Assembly (NCBI GenBank): GCA_020249925.1
Contig: JADCER010000003.1
Location: forward strand, 372,001-436,000
Origin: Roseomonas sp.
GTDB lineage: Bacteria > Pseudomonadota > Alphaproteobacteria > Acetobacterales > Acetobacteraceae
Reading direction: 5' to 3'
Length of the DNA: 64,000 nt
How positions within the stretch are numbered: position 1 is the stretch's first letter; each line of letters starts with the position of its first letter. Under the pieces are notes generated by a model. It did no database searches and was not told the DNA's origin. It saw only the letters and a list, made by a program, of their open reading frames with translations. Made by a program: the position numbers and the translations under genes. Shown here in pieces: positions 36,524 through 45,520 of the stretch.

Positions 36524-37591
36524 ATGCGCGCCTGGGCTGTCATTGAAGCCGGAAAGCCGCTTCAGGAAATCGAGATCCCAACACCGGAACCCTCCGGAAA
36601 GCAGGTGCTGCTGGAAATCACCCATGCCGGGGTTTGCCATTCCGATCTCCATATCTGGGAAGGCGGCTATGATCTTGGCTCACGCGGCTATCTGAAGCTC
36701 TCGGATCGTGGGGTGAAGCTGCCTCTCGCCATGGGGCATGAGATTGTCGGGCGCGTGCTGAAATGGGGGCCTGATGCCAATGGCGCTGGCCTCAAGGTTG
36801 GCGATCACATGGTGGTCTTCCCCTGGGTGGGGTGTGGCACCTGCGATGCCTGCCTCGCGGATGAGGATAATATGTGCCTCACGCCGAAAAGCCTCGGCGT
36901 TTATCAGCATGGTGGCTATGCGACGCATGTGCTGGCGCCCGAGCTGCGGCATCTGGTGCCGGTGGGCAACCTCGATCCCGCCCTGGCTGCGACCTATGCC
37001 TGTTCGGGCATTACGGTGTTCAGCGCCATCAACAAGGTCATGCCGATGCCGGCAGATGAACCCATTGTGCTGATAGGCGCGGGTGGTCTTGGGCTGAATG
37101 CGATTGCCGTGCTGAAGGCGAAGGGCCATCGGCGGATCGTGGTGGTGGATGTCAGCGCTTCCAAGCTCGAAGCCGCCAGGCGGGAAGGGGCGACCGATAT
37201 CGTCCAGGGCGGGGATGCCGGCACCGCCAAGCGCATCATGGACGCCTGTGGCGGCCCGGTGCGCGCCATTATTGACCTGGTGAACGGGACCGAAACCGCG
37301 CGGAGCGCCTTTGATGCGCTGCGCAAGGGCGGCAAGCTGGTGCAGGTGGGGCTATTCGGCGGCGAATTGGCGGTCCCGCTACCGGTCATGCCGATGCGCG
37401 CGCTCACGATCCAGGGTTCATATGTGGGCAATGTCAAGGAGTTGCGGGAATTGGTCGGCATTGCCCAAAAAGGTGGTTTGCCGGGCATTCCGATTACCCG
37501 TATGCCGCTTAATCAAGCCGACACAGCGCTCAATAGGTTGAAAGATGGCAAGGTTACGGGCCGAATTGTCCTCACGGCGGAGGTTTCTTAA
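36524..37591 (+). CDS. Zinc-dependent alcohol dehydrogenase (MDR superfamily)
   Basis: This 355-residue NAD(P)-dependent enzyme has the catalytic zinc site beginning ITHAGVCHSDLHIWEGGYD and the GHEIVGRV motif. The structural zinc is bound by the cysteines of CGTCDACLADEDNMC, and the nucleotide motif is GAGGLGLNAI. The ATG at 36524 follows GAGGA at suitable distance. The in-frame ATG at 36509 is less well placed. Its substrate may be a primary alcohol or an amino alcohol. It precedes a thiol dioxygenase and a 2-oxoglutarate-type oxygenase gene on the same strand, which suggests a small-molecule breakdown unit. Confidence 0.9.
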   Translation: MRAWAVIEAGKPLQEIEIPTPEPSGKQVLLEITHAGVCHSDLHIWEGGYDLGSRGYLKLSDRGVKLPLAMGHEIVGRVLKWGPDANGAGLKVGDHMVVFPWVGCGTCDACLADEDNMCLTPKSLGVYQHGGYATHVLAPELRHLVPVGNLDPALAATYACSGITVFSAINKVMPMPADEPIVLIGAGGLGLNAIAVLKAKGHRRIVVVDVSASKLEAARREGATDIVQGGDAGTAKRIMDACGGPVRAIIDLVNGTETARSAFDALRKGGKLVQVGLFGGELAVPLPVMPMRALTIQGSYVGNVKELRELVGIAQKGGLPGIPITRMPLNQADTALNRLKDGKVTGRIVLTAEVS

Positions 37592-37646
37592 AAAAATATG
37601 AAACTAATGGTTGCATTCCGACCCAAAATACTCAATCCTCACATGC

Positions 37647-38261
37647 ATGGACAACGGAAGCACCCTTATTCAAGACATCGCCCCCTTGCGAGACTTCGTC
37701 CGCGGCATGACAGCCTTGGCCGATGCGGGTGGCGATGAGGCCCTTTTCCTGAAGGAGGCGCCGAGCTTGCTCCGCAAGCTTGTGCTTTCCGATAATTGGT
37801 TGCCGCCGGAGTTTACCGCGCCAACCGATACCTATCGGCAATTGCTGCTGCATTGCGATCCGCAACAGCGGTTTTCGGTGGTCTGCTTCGTGTGGGGGCC
37901 GGGGCAACAGACTCCGGTCCATAACCACACCGTCTGGGGCCTGGTTGGCGTGCATCAGGGTGAGGAGATTTCGACCGAAATGGTCGCTGACCCGAATGGC
38001 GGGCCAATGCGCCCGGGGCGCGTTGACCGGGTAAAGCGCGGCGATGTGGTGGTCTTGAGCAGCGACAGTTACGACACGCATCGCGTGGAAAATGCGGTGC
38101 AAGGGCGCACCAGCATCAGCATCCATGTCTATGGCGCCAATATCGGTGCCGTGAAGCGCGCCATGTTCAATGCTGAGACCAGCCAGCCCGAGTATTTCAT
38201 CTCTGGCTATGACAATAAAAGCGTGCCCAATTTGTGGGATTTGAGCCGCTCGGCCAATTGA
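37647..38261 (+). CDS. Thiol dioxygenase (cysteine / 3-mercaptopropionate dioxygenase family)
   Basis: This 204-residue cupin protein carries the three iron ligands His92 and His94 in PVHNHTVWG and His145 in YDTHRVEN, the arrangement of cysteine dioxygenase-type non-haem iron enzymes. These add O2 to a thiol to make a sulfinate. Bacterial members of this form often prefer 3-mercaptopropionate. The ATG at 37647 is chosen because in-frame starts further upstream would add unusual residues. No good ribosome-binding site is visible. The neighbouring genes are a zinc alcohol dehydrogenase and a 2-oxoglutarate-type oxygenase, consistent with sulfur-compound catabolism. Confidence 0.82.
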   Translation: MDNGSTLIQDIAPLRDFVRGMTALADAGGDEALFLKEAPSLLRKLVLSDNWLPPEFTAPTDTYRQLLLHCDPQQRFSVVCFVWGPGQQTPVHNHTVWGLVGVHQGEEISTEMVADPNGGPMRPGRVDRVKRGDVVVLSSDSYDTHRVENAVQGRTSISIHVYGANIGAVKRAMFNAETSQPEYFISGYDNKSVPNLWDLSRSAN

Positions 38262-38327
38262 AGCCTGCCCCTTGCGCGCTGGCGCTTACGGCGTGATGCT
38301 GCCTGCCATCACGCAGGGAAAATCGCC

Positions 38328-39317
38328 ATGGCTGACAGCATTCCCGTATTGGACCTTGCTCCCTTGCGCGCGGGCGCGCCCGGTGCGCTTGAACAGCTTG
38401 GCCAGGAACTGCGCCACGCCTTTACCGAGGTTGGCTTCTATTTCGTGCGCAATCACGGCATTCCGGAAGCGCTGCTCGATCAAACCTTCGCCGAGGCGGC
38501 GCGGTTTCATGCTCAGCCTTTTGAAGCCAAGCTCGCGCTCAAGATCAATGAACATAATATCGGCTATATGCCCATGCGCGGTGCCACCACGCGCGTGAAT
38601 GCGGTGGGCGAAGTGGCGCTGCCCAATGCGAATGAGGCCGTGTTCTTCAAGCGGGACCTGCCCGCGGATCATCCCGACGTTCTGGACAAGGTGCGCTTTC
38701 GTGGTGCCAATCAATGGCCGGCTTTGCCCGGCTTTCGCGAAAACATCCTGAAGGCCTGCGCGGCATTTGAAGGCTTGGGGCTTTCGCTTCTGCCGATTTA
38801 TGCCCGCGCGCTTGGCTTGCCCGCCGATTACTTCGCGCCCTTCTTCCAGGAACCCATGTTCACGCTGCGCATGTCGCATTACCCGCCGCAGGAACCCACC
38901 GCGCCCGAGAATGAATACGGCATCGCGCCCCATATGGACACAAGTTTCATGACCATTCTGGCGCAGAACAAGGTGCCGGGCCTCTCGCTCCGGCTGCCGG
39001 ATGGGCGCTGGCTGGATGCGCCGGCACCTGAAGGCGCACTCCTGATCAATGGCGGGATGATGCTCCGGCGCTGGACGGATAATCGCTTCCTCGCGACCCC
39101 GCATCGCGTGATCAATCGTTCCGGTCGCGAACGCTATGCGATTCCCTTTTTCATGGATGCGAATTATCGCGCTGTCATGAAACCGATCACCGCTGATGCC
39201 GCGCCAAGCCGGATGGAACCCATCACCTATCCCGATTTCATGACTGGTTATCAGCGCGCCAATTTCCACCATGCCGCCGAAAAATCCGAAGAAAAGGTGC
39301 AGTTGCAGGGCGCCTGA
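38328..39317 (+). CDS. 2-oxoglutarate/Fe(II)-dependent or isopenicillin N synthase-like oxygenase
   Basis: This 329-residue protein has the N-terminal DIOX_N domain (RHAFTEVGFYFVRNHGIP) and a double-stranded helix core. The iron ligands are His202 and Asp204 in HMDTSF and His259 in TPHRVINRSG, followed by RYAIPFF where an Arg normally binds the co-substrate carboxylate. Bacterial relatives are poorly characterised, so the substrate is unknown. It begins 66 bases after the thiol dioxygenase gene on the same strand. Confidence 0.85.
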   Translation: MADSIPVLDLAPLRAGAPGALEQLGQELRHAFTEVGFYFVRNHGIPEALLDQTFAEAARFHAQPFEAKLALKINEHNIGYMPMRGATTRVNAVGEVALPNANEAVFFKRDLPADHPDVLDKVRFRGANQWPALPGFRENILKACAAFEGLGLSLLPIYARALGLPADYFAPFFQEPMFTLRMSHYPPQEPTAPENEYGIAPHMDTSFMTILAQNKVPGLSLRLPDGRWLDAPAPEGALLINGGMMLRRWTDNRFLATPHRVINRSGRERYAIPFFMDANYRAVMKPITADAAPSRMEPITYPDFMTGYQRANFHHAAEKSEEKVQLQGA

Positions 39318-39364
39318 AATCTTGGCTTGAACCGGGGGGCTTTACCTTCCGTCCAGATGGCGTA

Positions 39365-39388
39365 GCCTTTTCCCTGCCGGGAAAAGCC
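39365..39388 (+). promoter_or_regulatory. Stem-loop in the leader of the fourth Liv-type binding protein gene
   Basis: GCCTTTTCCC (39365-39374) pairs with GGGAAAAGCC (39379-39388) with one mismatch and a four-base TGCC loop. It ends 23 bases before the start codon and has no T tract. It may stabilise the transcript or affect access to the GGGAGGAAAG ribosome-binding site. The role is inferred. Confidence 0.5.
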
Positions 39389-39411
39389 AATACCAAACGG
39401 GAGGAAAGTTC

Positions 39412-40650
39412 ATGCAAGTTTCACGTCGCACGGCGCTTGCGGCCGGCGCAGGGTTTGGCGCAGGCATTGGTGGCCTGCCCTGGCAAAGCGCAAAGGCCCA
39501 GGCCGCGAATACCATCAAGATTGCGCTGCTGACGGATTTTTCCGGCACTTATCGCGACGTGAGCGGCCCGACCGAACTCGCCTGTGTGCGTCAGGCAGCC
39601 GCTGAAATGAGCAATCGCGGCTTCAATATCGAAGTGCTTTTTGGCGATAATCTGAATCGTCCCGATGTCGGTTCCAACCTGACGCGGCAATGGATTGACC
39701 GCGATGGCGTTGACGTTGTTGTGGATGGCGGCGCTTCTTCCGTAGCGCTGGCCGCCAATGAAATCATTCGCGACAAGAACAAGGTTTTCCTGAATACCAC
39801 TTCCGCCACGTCGGATCTGACGGGGCGTGCCTGCACGCCCAATACCGTCCATTGGACCTATGATACCTGGATGTTGGCCAATTCCACCGGCGGTGCCACG
39901 GTGCGCGCAGGGGGTGATAGCTGGTATTTCATCACGGCGGATTACGCCTTCGGCCATGCCTTGGAACGCGACACGGCGAATTTCGTGCGCAATGCCGGCG
40001 GGCGCGTGCTGGGCCAGGTGCGCACACCCTTCCCGGGCACGACCGATTTCTCGGCCTTCCTGGTGCAGGCGCAGGCCTCGCGCGCCAAGGTGATCGGGCT
40101 TGCCAATGCCGGCAGTGACACCATCAATTGCATCAAGCAGGCGGCGGAATTCGGCCTTATGCGCCGGGGCATCAAGCTAGCCAGCCTGCTGATGTTCCTG
40201 CCGGATGTGCATTCCTTGGGGCTTGCCACCACGCAAGGGCTGATCTGCACCGAAACCTTCTATTGGGATTTGAATGATCGCACCCGCGCTTTCTCGGCCC
40301 GTGTTCGGCCCAATATCGGGCAGAATGCGCTCTGCATGAACCACGCCGGCGGCTATGCAGCGGTGCTGCATTACCTGAAGACGGTGATTGATATGGGGCC
40401 GGCGCAGGCCAAGCAAAGCGGGGCCGCGACTGTGGCGCGCATGAAGGCCATTCCCTGTGATGATGATTGCTTCGGTCCCGGCACCATCCGCGCCGATGGC
40501 CGCAAGCTGCACCCGGCCTATTTGTTTGAGGTGAAAAAGCCCGAGGAAAGCCGCGGCGTGTTTGATTATTACAAGCTGCTGCAAACGACCGAGGCGAATA
40601 ACGCTTTCCGTCCACTTGCTGACGGTGGCTGCAGCTTCGTGCGGAGCTAA
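39412..40650 (+). CDS. Liv-type periplasmic substrate-binding protein, orphan fourth paralogue
   Basis: This 412-residue protein has a twin-arginine leader (SRRTALAAG to AKAQA) and the same core ITADYAFGHALERDTANF and FPGTTDFSAFLVQAQASRAK blocks as the three copies at 20541-24298. It diverges in the cleft regions, for instance GPTELACVRQAAAEMSNRG and LLTDFSGTYRDVSG. No liv permease or ATPase gene is near it, so it either uses the importer encoded about 15 kb upstream or another one. The closely related sequence makes a recent common origin with the tandem set likely. Confidence 0.9.
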   Translation: MQVSRRTALAAGAGFGAGIGGLPWQSAKAQAANTIKIALLTDFSGTYRDVSGPTELACVRQAAAEMSNRGFNIEVLFGDNLNRPDVGSNLTRQWIDRDGVDVVVDGGASSVALAANEIIRDKNKVFLNTTSATSDLTGRACTPNTVHWTYDTWMLANSTGGATVRAGGDSWYFITADYAFGHALERDTANFVRNAGGRVLGQVRTPFPGTTDFSAFLVQAQASRAKVIGLANAGSDTINCIKQAAEFGLMRRGIKLASLLMFLPDVHSLGLATTQGLICTETFYWDLNDRTRAFSARVRPNIGQNALCMNHAGGYAAVLHYLKTVIDMGPAQAKQSGAATVARMKAIPCDDDCFGPGTIRADGRKLHPAYLFEVKKPEESRGVFDYYKLLQTTEANNAFRPLADGGCSFVRS

Positions 40651-40689
40651 AATCTGAATGGCGCGGTGGGGCACATCACCCCATCGCGC

Positions 40690-41139
40690 CTAACCCCGCG
40701 CCCGAAACACCAATTGGCGCGAGAGCACAAAATTCCCGAACATCCCGGCAATCGCCCCAGCAGCGACACCAAGCACGGGATGCGCCGCCACCACCGGCAC
40801 AAAGGCGATCAGCGCGGCATAGGTGCCGTAATTCATCGCGAAGCCCACCAGATTCACCACCAGGAACAGCGCCCATTGCTGATGCACAGGGCCATCGCCG
40901 CGCCCGCGGAATGTCCAAACGCGATTGAGCGCCCAGGTCGTTGTAGCGGCAACCAAGTAGGACACCGCACGCCCACCATAAAGCCCAAGCCCAAGCGCCA
41001 GCCCCGCATAGAGCACCGCAGTATCCACCACGAAACCTATGGTGCCCACCACACCGAAGCGTAGGAACTCCATCAGCACGCCAAAGCGTGCCGCGCCGAT
41101 CATGCCTTCAATGCGCGCAAGGATCGCCTGAACTGCCAT
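40690..41139 (-). CDS. GtrA family membrane protein
   Basis: This 149-residue protein has four hydrophobic helices. The N-terminal EFLRFGVVGTIGFVVDTAVLY is the GtrA signature, and the helix with ALNRVWTFRGRG is the usual second conserved block. GtrA proteins are thought to flip lipid-linked sugars for surface polysaccharide modification, often with a glycosyltransferase. None is adjacent here. The gene is alone on the minus strand between two plus-strand units. Confidence 0.85.
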   Translation of the reverse strand: MAVQAILARIEGMIGAARFGVLMEFLRFGVVGTIGFVVDTAVLYAGLALGLGLYGGRAVSYLVAATTTWALNRVWTFRGRGDGPVHQQWALFLVVNLVGFAMNYGTYAALIAFVPVVAAHPVLGVAAGAIAGMFGNFVLSRQLVFRARG

Positions 41140-41247
41140 GCGCGCCTGTTACGCAGGAAAGCGGGGCAGCGCAAACCGCCATGGCCCTTACGCCGTTCCG
41201 GCGCTATCACATGGCTTCGGAAAATGCTGGCGTGAAGGGAAGCGCGC

Positions 41248-42105
41248 ATGGTCGCTGTGATTGGTCTCGGCAATATGGGCATGGCCATGCTCACGCGGCT
41301 ATTGGCGACGGGCCACCAACCGCGCGCCTGGGATTTGGACCCCGCCAAGCGCGCGGCGGCGCGGCAGGCGGGCGCGGCAATCGGCGCCGATATCGCCGAC
41401 AGCGTGGCGGATCTCACCATCTTCTCCCTGCCAAATGACGCCGCAGTGGCCGAAGTGCTTGGCCATGTGCTCCCCACCTTGGCCCAGGGCGCTGTGATTA
41501 TCGATACCTCCACCCTTTCGCCGCGCGCCGTGCGCGGTTTCGCGGAACAGGCCAAGGCGCGGGGCGTTTTCTATTTGGATGCGCCGGTCTCAGGCGGTCC
41601 GACGGGTGCGGCGGCGGGCAGCATGGCCATGATGGTGGGTGGCGATGCCGCTGCCTTGGAACGCGCAACACCCTTGCTGCAACACCTCACCGCGCGGCTT
41701 TTGCATATCGGGCCATCCGGGGCGGGGCAGGTGGCGAAGCTCGTGAATAATCTGCTGGTCGCAAGCCATTTGGTGACGGCCGGTGAGGCGCTGCGCCTTG
41801 GTGCCGCTGCCGGGGTGGCGCCGGAAGCGCTTTTGCCGGTGTTGAATGGTGCCTCTGGCCGATCCGCGGTGACCGAGGTGAATTGGCCGCGCTGGATCAT
41901 CCCCGGCAGCTTTGACTCAGGCTTCAGCGCTGGGCTGATGCGCAAGGATGTGAGCCTGGCCTTGGAATTGGCGCGGGAATTGGATGTGCCGCTGGAGGCG
42001 ACTGGCCGCGCGGCCGCGCTGTGGCAGGAATTGCGTGACGCCGTGCCGGATGAGGCCGATTTCAACCGCCTTTCGGCAGCGCTTTTCGCCGGAGCCAAAC
42101 CATGA
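41248..42105 (+). CDS. NAD(P)-dependent 3-hydroxyisobutyrate dehydrogenase-family oxidoreductase
   Basis: This 285-residue protein has the beta-hydroxyacid dehydrogenase layout. The nucleotide motif is IGLGNMG at residues 5-11, the substrate-binding DAPVSGGPTGAAAGSM near residue 111, and the catalytic GPSGAGQVAKLVNNLL near residue 153 with the conserved Lys. It overlaps the aldehyde dehydrogenase gene by four bases, so the two probably act in one pathway, for example oxidation of a hydroxy acid or of an alcohol after aldehyde formation. The substrate is unknown. Confidence 0.88.
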   Translation: MVAVIGLGNMGMAMLTRLLATGHQPRAWDLDPAKRAAARQAGAAIGADIADSVADLTIFSLPNDAAVAEVLGHVLPTLAQGAVIIDTSTLSPRAVRGFAEQAKARGVFYLDAPVSGGPTGAAAGSMAMMVGGDAAALERATPLLQHLTARLLHIGPSGAGQVAKLVNNLLVASHLVTAGEALRLGAAAGVAPEALLPVLNGASGRSAVTEVNWPRWIIPGSFDSGFSAGLMRKDVSLALELARELDVPLEATGRAAALWQELRDAVPDEADFNRLSAALFAGAKP

Positions 42106-43622
42106 GCCCCTTCAGTGCCAAGACCGTAATCATCGAAGAAGTCGCCGCCCTTTTGGGTGGCCGCACGGGCAGCCTGGTGGATGGCGAGATCATCGCCGGC
42201 GATGGCAACACCATCACCTTGCAGGACCCGACAACCGGCGCCGTGCTGCTGGACTATGCCAGCGCTGGCCCTGGCCTTGTCGCGCAAGCCACCAGCAGCG
42301 CCGCCCGCGCGCAGGGCGTTTGGCAGGCGTTGAGTGGCGCAGAACGCGGTCGCCGGCTTTGGGCCATCGCGCCCTTGCTTCGCCAAAAGGCGGAACATCT
42401 GGCCCGTCTGGAATCTGCGCAAACCGGCAAGCCCTTGCGCGATACGCGGGCCGAGGTCGCGCGTGTGGCGGAGATGGCGGAATACTGGGCCGGCTGGTGC
42501 GACAAGATCGAAGGCCGCATCATCCCGGTGCCCTCTGGCCATACCGTCATGGTGAAACGCGAAGCGCTCGGCGTGGTGCTTGCCATCACACCCTGGAATG
42601 CGCCGATTTTCACCGCCGGCTGGAATGTCTTTCCCGCACTTGCTGCCGGCAATGCGGTGGTGCTGAAGCCATCGGAATTCACGCCGCTGACATCGCTCGC
42701 CCTTGGGCTGCTCGCGGAAAAAGCCGGGCTGCCGCGCGGCCTGTTTCAAGTGATCGCCGGGCCGGGGCAGGGGACGGGTGCCGCTTTGCTTGCCGCCCCC
42801 GAAATCGCCAAGGTTGTCTTTGTCGGCGGCGTCGCGGCGGGCCGCGCCGTAGCCACAACGGCCGCCGCGCGCGGCGTGCCCAGCTTGCTCGAACTCGGCG
42901 GCAAAAGTGCGAATATCGTTTTTGACGATGCCGATTTCGCCAGCGCCATCCAGGGCGCGCAGCAGGCGATCTATGCCGGCAGCGGTCAATCCTGTGTCGC
43001 GGGATCGCGCCTTCTGGTGCAGCGCAGCCTGCATGATCGTTTCGTCAGCGCGCTTGCCGAAGCGCAACGACGCATTCGCTTGGGCGATCCCATGGATGCC
43101 GCAACCGAAATGGGCCCTGTGGCCAATGCCCGGCAATTCGCCCATGTGCGGGAATTGCTCGCCGCAGGTGCTGCTTCCGGTGCTGCGGTCATGGCGGCGG
43201 CGCGGCCAGGCGCATTACCGGAAGGCGGTTTTTGGGTGCCGCCCACCTTGCTCGCCGGGCTTTCCAACGAAGCGCGCCCAGCGCAGGAGGAAATCTTCGG
43301 CCCCGTCGTCGCCGCCATCCCCTTCGATGATGAGGATGAGGCCATCGCGCTGGCCAATGCCACGCCCTTTGGCCTCGCTGGTGCGGTCTGGACACGTGAT
43401 TTGGGCCGGGCGCATCGCGTGGCGGCCCGGGTCAGGGCAGGGACTTTTTGGGTGAATGGCTATCGCACCATCCATGTCTCGGTGCCTTTTGGTGGCTTTG
43501 GTGCCTCTGGCCATGGCCGCTCCTCGGGGCAGGAGGTTCTGGCCGAGCTGACGCAAAGCAAGGCAATCTGGATTGATACTGCCCAGCAACCGGCCTTGGG
43601 CTTCGGCCATAAGCCGGGCTGA
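42102..43622 (+). CDS. NAD(P)-dependent aldehyde dehydrogenase
   Basis: This 506-residue enzyme oxidises an aldehyde to a carboxylic acid. The catalytic Cys298 sits in GQSCVAGSR and the general base Glu264 in LELGGKSANIVF. The cofactor-binding TPWNAPIFTAGWNVFPALA and the C-terminal FWVNGYRTIHVSVPFGG blocks are typical. The N-terminal 25 residues look longer than in the minimal family. The gene overlaps the 3-hydroxyisobutyrate dehydrogenase-like gene by four bases and is followed 67 bases later by a peptide-type binding protein gene. Confidence 0.9.
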   Translation: MSPFSAKTVIIEEVAALLGGRTGSLVDGEIIAGDGNTITLQDPTTGAVLLDYASAGPGLVAQATSSAARAQGVWQALSGAERGRRLWAIAPLLRQKAEHLARLESAQTGKPLRDTRAEVARVAEMAEYWAGWCDKIEGRIIPVPSGHTVMVKREALGVVLAITPWNAPIFTAGWNVFPALAAGNAVVLKPSEFTPLTSLALGLLAEKAGLPRGLFQVIAGPGQGTGAALLAAPEIAKVVFVGGVAAGRAVATTAAARGVPSLLELGGKSANIVFDDADFASAIQGAQQAIYAGSGQSCVAGSRLLVQRSLHDRFVSALAEAQRRIRLGDPMDAATEMGPVANARQFAHVRELLAAGAASGAAVMAAARPGALPEGGFWVPPTLLAGLSNEARPAQEEIFGPVVAAIPFDDEDEAIALANATPFGLAGAVWTRDLGRAHRVAARVRAGTFWVNGYRTIHVSVPFGGFGASGHGRSSGQEVLAELTQSKAIWIDTAQQPALGFGHKPG

Positions 43623-43689
43623 GGCCAAACGGCGCTTGCGCCGCCCGCCGCAAGCGGGTCTGATACAAGGAAATCAATAGGGGGTTTCC

Positions 43690-45291
43690 ATGCAAAGACG
43701 TGATGTCTTCAAATTTGGCGCCGCAGCAGGTGCCGCCGCAGCCGCAACCGCGCTGCCTTCCTTCGCCATTGCGCAGCCCACGCAGAACCGTGTGCTGAAA
43801 ATGGTGCCGCAGGCAAACCTCACCAGCCTCGACCCCATTTGGACCACGGCCAATATCACCCGGAATTACGGGTATATGGTGTTTGACACGCTTTATGGCA
43901 TGGATGCGCAATTCCAGCCGCAGCCGCAAATGGCCGCCGGCCATAGCAGCGATGATGGCGGGCGGAGTGTCACCATCACGCTGCGCCCCGGGCTGAAATT
44001 CCATGATGGGGAGCCTGTGCGCGCGCAGGATGTGGTGCCAAGCCTGCAACGCTGGATGAAGCGCAGCCCCTTTGGGCAGAAGCTGGCCACCGTGACGGAT
44101 GACATCCAGATTTTGGATGATATGCGGATCCGCTTCCGCCTGAAAAAACCCTTCCCGCTGCTGTTCCATGCGCTGGCGCAGGTTTCCAATGGCCCGGCCT
44201 TCATCATGCCAGAGCGTCTGGCCAAGACCGATCCCTTCCAGCAGGTGCGCGAATCCATCGGCAGCGGTCCCTTCCGCTTCAGGGCCAATGAATTCAATTC
44301 CGGCAGCCTGGCGGTGTTTGAACGCTTCGCCGACTACGTGCCCGTGCCGACCGGCACGCCAAGCCTGACCGCCGGGCCGAAAATCGCGCATTTTGATCGC
44401 GTGGAATGGCACATCATTGTGGATGCCGCGACCGCCGCCGCCGCGATACAAACCGGCGAAATTGACTGGTACGAACAGCCGCCGCCGGAAGTGCAGCTGC
44501 TGCTCCGCCGCAACCGACAAGTGGTGATCGAAGCGATTGACCCGCTGCCGCTGACCGGCATTTTGCGCTTCAACCATCTGAATGGCCCCTTCAACAACAA
44601 GGCTTTGCGTCAGGCCTTACTGCCCGCGATCAACCAGCAGGATTTCATGCAGGCATCGGTCGGCACGGATCCTTCGCTCTACACCACCGGCGTTGGCATG
44701 TTCACGCCGGGCACGCCGCTTGCCAATGATGCCGGGCTGGCGCCGCTGATGGGGCCGCGCAGCATTGACCGCGCGCGGGCATTGATGCGTGACGCGGGCT
44801 ACACGAACCAGACCATGCGGCTGATCGGCCCGACGGATATTCTGGTGCCGGCCGCACTCACGCAGGTGGGTGCCGATCTGGTGCGCCGGCTTGGCTTCAA
44901 TGCCGACATTGTCTTGAGCGATTGGGGCACCACTGTGCAGCGGCGCACCTCGCGGGAGCCGGTGGAGCGTGGCGGCTGGTCCATGCTTTTTACCTCCTTC
45001 TCGTCCTTCGATTTCGCCGATCCGGCGGCGCATTTCCCGCTGCGGGGCAATGGCACCAATGCCTGGTTCGGCTGGCCGGATGTCCCGCGGCTTGAGGAAT
45101 TGCGCGATGCCTGGTTCGACGCGCCAGACCTTGCCGCGCAGCAGGCCATTGCGCGGGATATGCAAACGGTGGCGATGGATGAACTGCCCTATATCCCGCT
45201 TGGCTCCTACAAATCCATGACGGCCTTGCGCGCCAATCTGACCGGGCGCGTGCCGGGCCTGGCACTTTATTGGGGCATCAGGCGGGGCTGA
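43690..45291 (+). CDS. Dipeptide-type periplasmic substrate-binding protein (SBP_bac_5), without adjacent permease
   Basis: This 533-residue protein has a twin-arginine leader (QRRDVFKFG to FAIAQ), the ANLTSLDPIWTTANITRNYG opening, and the LRPGLKFHDGEPVRAQDV SBP_bac_5 signature. It is a paralogue of the 533-residue protein encoded at 45521: both share the blocks DPFQQV, FTPGTPL and ATDWGTV or SDWGTTV near the C-terminal domain. It has no ATPase or permease gene of its own before it, and a 229-base gap separates it from the importer operon that follows. GGGGG precedes the ATG. Confidence 0.9.
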   Translation: MQRRDVFKFGAAAGAAAAATALPSFAIAQPTQNRVLKMVPQANLTSLDPIWTTANITRNYGYMVFDTLYGMDAQFQPQPQMAAGHSSDDGGRSVTITLRPGLKFHDGEPVRAQDVVPSLQRWMKRSPFGQKLATVTDDIQILDDMRIRFRLKKPFPLLFHALAQVSNGPAFIMPERLAKTDPFQQVRESIGSGPFRFRANEFNSGSLAVFERFADYVPVPTGTPSLTAGPKIAHFDRVEWHIIVDAATAAAAIQTGEIDWYEQPPPEVQLLLRRNRQVVIEAIDPLPLTGILRFNHLNGPFNNKALRQALLPAINQQDFMQASVGTDPSLYTTGVGMFTPGTPLANDAGLAPLMGPRSIDRARALMRDAGYTNQTMRLIGPTDILVPAALTQVGADLVRRLGFNADIVLSDWGTTVQRRTSREPVERGGWSMLFTSFSSFDFADPAAHFPLRGNGTNAWFGWPDVPRLEELRDAWFDAPDLAAQQAIARDMQTVAMDELPYIPLGSYKSMTALRANLTGRVPGLALYWGIRRG

Positions 45292-45520
45292 AGGGCAGGG
45301 GCGGCCTTGCCACCCCAGGCGCGGCCATGGCGCGCCCGGCTGGCATGGCCCATGCATTCCTCGGCGGGGTCGGCTTAGCGCCAGGGGCGATCCCGGCTAT
45401 TTGCGCCGCACTCAAAGCAGGCTAAGCGGGGTTATGGGCTCTGCTTTGCCATTCTATGAGGCAGAGTGATTTTCAACTGGGCAGTCTGGGCTGCCCCGAA
45501 CATGGAATGGGAGACGGGAG

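Noticed and set aside
41571-43145. A 524-codon minus-strand frame overlapping the hydroxyisobutyrate and aldehyde dehydrogenase genes
   Set aside because: It crosses two well-recognised plus-strand genes with catalytic residues in place and has antisense-type composition.
45436-45475. A CTCTGC/GCAGAG inverted repeat before the second peptide-type binding protein gene
   Set aside because: It has only six base pairs with a long loop and no T tract. It is not convincing as a terminator or operator.
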